A DNA stretch of 64,000 nt from CAIYTF01 sp963664845 (lineage in GTDB: Bacteria > Bacteroidota > Ignavibacteria > Ignavibacteriales > Ignavibacteriaceae). The number at the start of each line of letters is the position of its first letter. Position 1 is the first letter of the stretch. Below are positions 62,716-64,000 of the stretch, piece by piece. The translations under genes were made by a program, and so were the position numbers. The stretch spans positions 4,340,001 to 4,404,000 of the forward strand of contig OY761615.1 of the NCBI GenBank assembly GCA_963664845.1, in the 5' to 3' direction. The notes beneath the pieces are model-generated. The model searched no databases. It saw only the letters and a list, made by a program, of their open reading frames with translations, and was not told the origin of the DNA.

Positions 62716-63543
62716 ATGAAACTAAATACACTCGAAAAACTGTCGGACACATTTGCTCACACGGATAAAATGCCGGTCCTGTTTTTGGGACACGGAAGTC
62801 CGATGAATGCTATTGAGGAAAACGAGTTCGTTACCGGATGGCGAAACATGGGAAGCACTCTCCCGAGGCCGAATGCAATCCTCTGCATTTCTGCACACTG
62901 GGAAACGCGCGGCACCTTTGTTACCGCCATGGAACAACCCAAAACAATTCACGATTTTGGCGGATTCCCACAGGAACTTTTTGCCGTGCAATACCCTGCG
63001 CCCGGAAGCCCCGATCTGGCTATGGAAGTAGCCGGTGGTGTAAAAAAAACAGGCGTTGGCCTGGATGAAAAATGGGGCTTGGACCATGGCTGCTGGAGTG
63101 TAGTAAAGCATCTTTACCCGAAAGCAGAGATTCCCGTTGTACAGCTTAGCCTCGATTATTATCAGGCACCGCAATATCATTATGAACTCGCGAAAGAGCT
63201 TGCCTTTCTCCGCACAAAGGGCGTGCTTATTGTAGGCAGCGGCAACATCGTGCATAATCTGCGCATGCTTGCCTGCGATAAAATTGATGAACCTGGGTAC
63301 GGGTTTGACTGGGCCAATGAAGCAAATGATACGGTAAAAAAATTAATTTTGCATGGCGATCATAAACCATTGATAGATTATCATTCACTGGGTGAAGCAT
63401 TTAAATTGGCAATCCCGACACCGGAACACTATTTGCCCATGCTGTATGCCATTGCTCTGAAAGAAGAAAATGAAGAAGTGACTTTTTTCAACGATAAGCC
63501 CATCGCCGGTTCTCTCAGCATGACATCGCTTAAAATTACATAG
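62716..63543 (+). CDS. ygiD: DODA-type extradiol aromatic ring-opening dioxygenase
   Basis: A 275-residue class III extradiol dioxygenase, of the 4,5-DOPA dioxygenase/YgiD kind. Metal ligands are seen in FLGHGSPMNAIEE (His), CISAHWETRG (His) and the His in VQLSLDYYQ...GSGNIVHNLRM; LDHGCWSV carries another active-site His. It acts on catechol-type rings. The ATG at 62716 replaces a longer, unconserved N-terminus. Follows yceI by 127 bp. Confidence 0.9.
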   Translation: MKLNTLEKLSDTFAHTDKMPVLFLGHGSPMNAIEENEFVTGWRNMGSTLPRPNAILCISAHWETRGTFVTAMEQPKTIHDFGGFPQELFAVQYPAPGSPDLAMEVAGGVKKTGVGLDEKWGLDHGCWSVVKHLYPKAEIPVVQLSLDYYQAPQYHYELAKELAFLRTKGVLIVGSGNIVHNLRMLACDKIDEPGYGFDWANEANDTVKKLILHGDHKPLIDYHSLGEAFKLAIPTPEHYLPMLYAIALKEENEEVTFFNDKPIAGSLSMTSLKIT

Positions 63544-63574
63544 AAATATTATTTCCCGTTCGGCGATATATGTT

Positions 63575-63818
63575 GTAGGGGCGCATGGCGTGCGCCCTCC
63601 GTCGCGTTCATTACGAATCATTTCGCATTGGGATTGGCGCAATGCGTGCGCCCTCCGTCGCGTTCATAACAAATCATTTCGCATTGGCATCAAACCCGTA
63701 GGGGCGCATGGCGTGCGCCCTTGTCGCGATCATAACGAATCATTTCACATTGGGATTGGCGCAATGCGTGCGCCCCATTCGCGTTCCCAACAAATCATTT
63801 CGCATTGGCATCAAACAC
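63575..63818. repeat. Four tandem ~60-bp repeats (GCGCATGGCGTGCGCCC)
   Basis: Units begin at about 63575, 63635, 63698 and 63746; alternate units share (G)CGCATGGCGTGCGCCC or GCGCAATGCGTGCGCCC, then TCGCG...AACRAATCATTTCGCATTGG. The last unit includes the final codons and stop of the minus-strand kinase gene. No other gene is here. Confidence 0.75.
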
Positions 63819-64000
63819 GGGCACCGTGATGAAGAACGTGCTGCCTTCATTAGGCTTGCTTTCCACCCAAATATCACCTCCGTGCTTCACAATAAATTCC
63901 TTGCAAAGCAAGAGTCCAAGCCCATTGCTTGGCTCGTTCTCTGTTCCTTTGGACTTAACTTTTTCGCCCAACTTAAACAGTCGCTCCACAATTGCATCCG
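63795..64000 (-). CDS. Histidine kinase, C-terminal part (cut by window end)
   Basis: The last 67 codons of a histidine kinase. Visible are LFKLGEKVKSKGTENEPSNG, GLGLLLCKEFIVKHGGDIWV (G2 box and ATP lid) and STFFITVPV, the normal HATPase_c end. The terminal residues VFDANAK come from the repeat array at 63575-63818. No start is in the window. Confidence 0.85.
   Translation of the reverse strand, partial: DAIVERLFKLGEKVKSKGTENEPSNGLGLLLCKEFIVKHGGDIWVESKPNEGSTFFITVPVFDANAK

Overview
The window is a chromosomal segment of a Gram-negative bacterium from the Bacteroidota/Chlorobiota/Ignavibacteriota side of the tree, most likely an Ignavibacteria-like organism. The pointers are a secreted protein ending in a type IX secretion (T9SS) sorting domain with the NYPNPFNP signature, a PorV/PorQ-like outer-membrane protein, several TAnnTTTG-type promoter boxes, an NrfHA nitrite-reduction pair and a long B12-dependent ribonucleotide reductase. 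The species assignment is an inference. No rRNA, tRNA, CRISPR array or transposase was seen.

Layout. 0-9.4 kb is an accessory, repeat-rich surface-protein region: an outer-membrane beta-barrel protein, two paralogous lipoproteins plus a decayed leader of a third, a large T9SS-sorted protein broken by two frameshifts, and a 1.1-kb stretch of minisatellite-like repeats. 9.4-33.3 kb is mostly housekeeping: UvrD/PcrA helicase, a PPi-type phosphofructokinase, FMN reductase, lipocalin, DnaK, BirA-CoaX, a STAS protein, PurA with a histidine kinase, a DUF6600-like lipoprotein, small enzymes, a GT39-type glycosyltransferase, NadA, two GT4-type glycosyltransferases with a methyltransferase, and a GroES-like protein. 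33.3-34.3 kb holds a striking 317-bp tandem duplication with a conserved, hairpin-rich core, followed by rpmB (L28) with its own promoter and terminator.

35.4-49.5 kb carries an OPT peptide transporter with a PqqD-like protein and dipeptidase PepD, then an MFS transporter, an exported protein with an M29 aminopeptidase, a LiaF/LytS/LytR-type envelope-stress operon, and NrdJ. 49.5-52.2 kb has a methyltransferase remnant cut by a small palindromic element and the nrfHA operon (periplasmic nitrite to ammonium).

52.2-59.5 kb is a defence/toxin-antitoxin island: a DUF1016 nuclease remnant between direct repeats, a type IIG restriction-modification enzyme whose specificity region has a different base composition, a GIY-YIG/DUF4357 nuclease, a third copy of the 180-bp palindromic element, and a HigBA-type module in which the toxin has an in-frame amber codon while the antitoxin (HTH plus ImmA/IrrE protease domain) is intact. 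59.6-64 kb has a DUF2156 acyltransferase-like gene, an AraC regulator with YceI and a DODA-type dioxygenase, a four-unit repeat array, and the 3' end of a histidine kinase.

The observations that most deserve follow-up are the tandem structured-RNA candidate before rpmB, the amber-interrupted HigB with its perfect palindromic operator, the mosaic type IIG enzyme, and the 180-bp hairpin element with identical length in all three copies.
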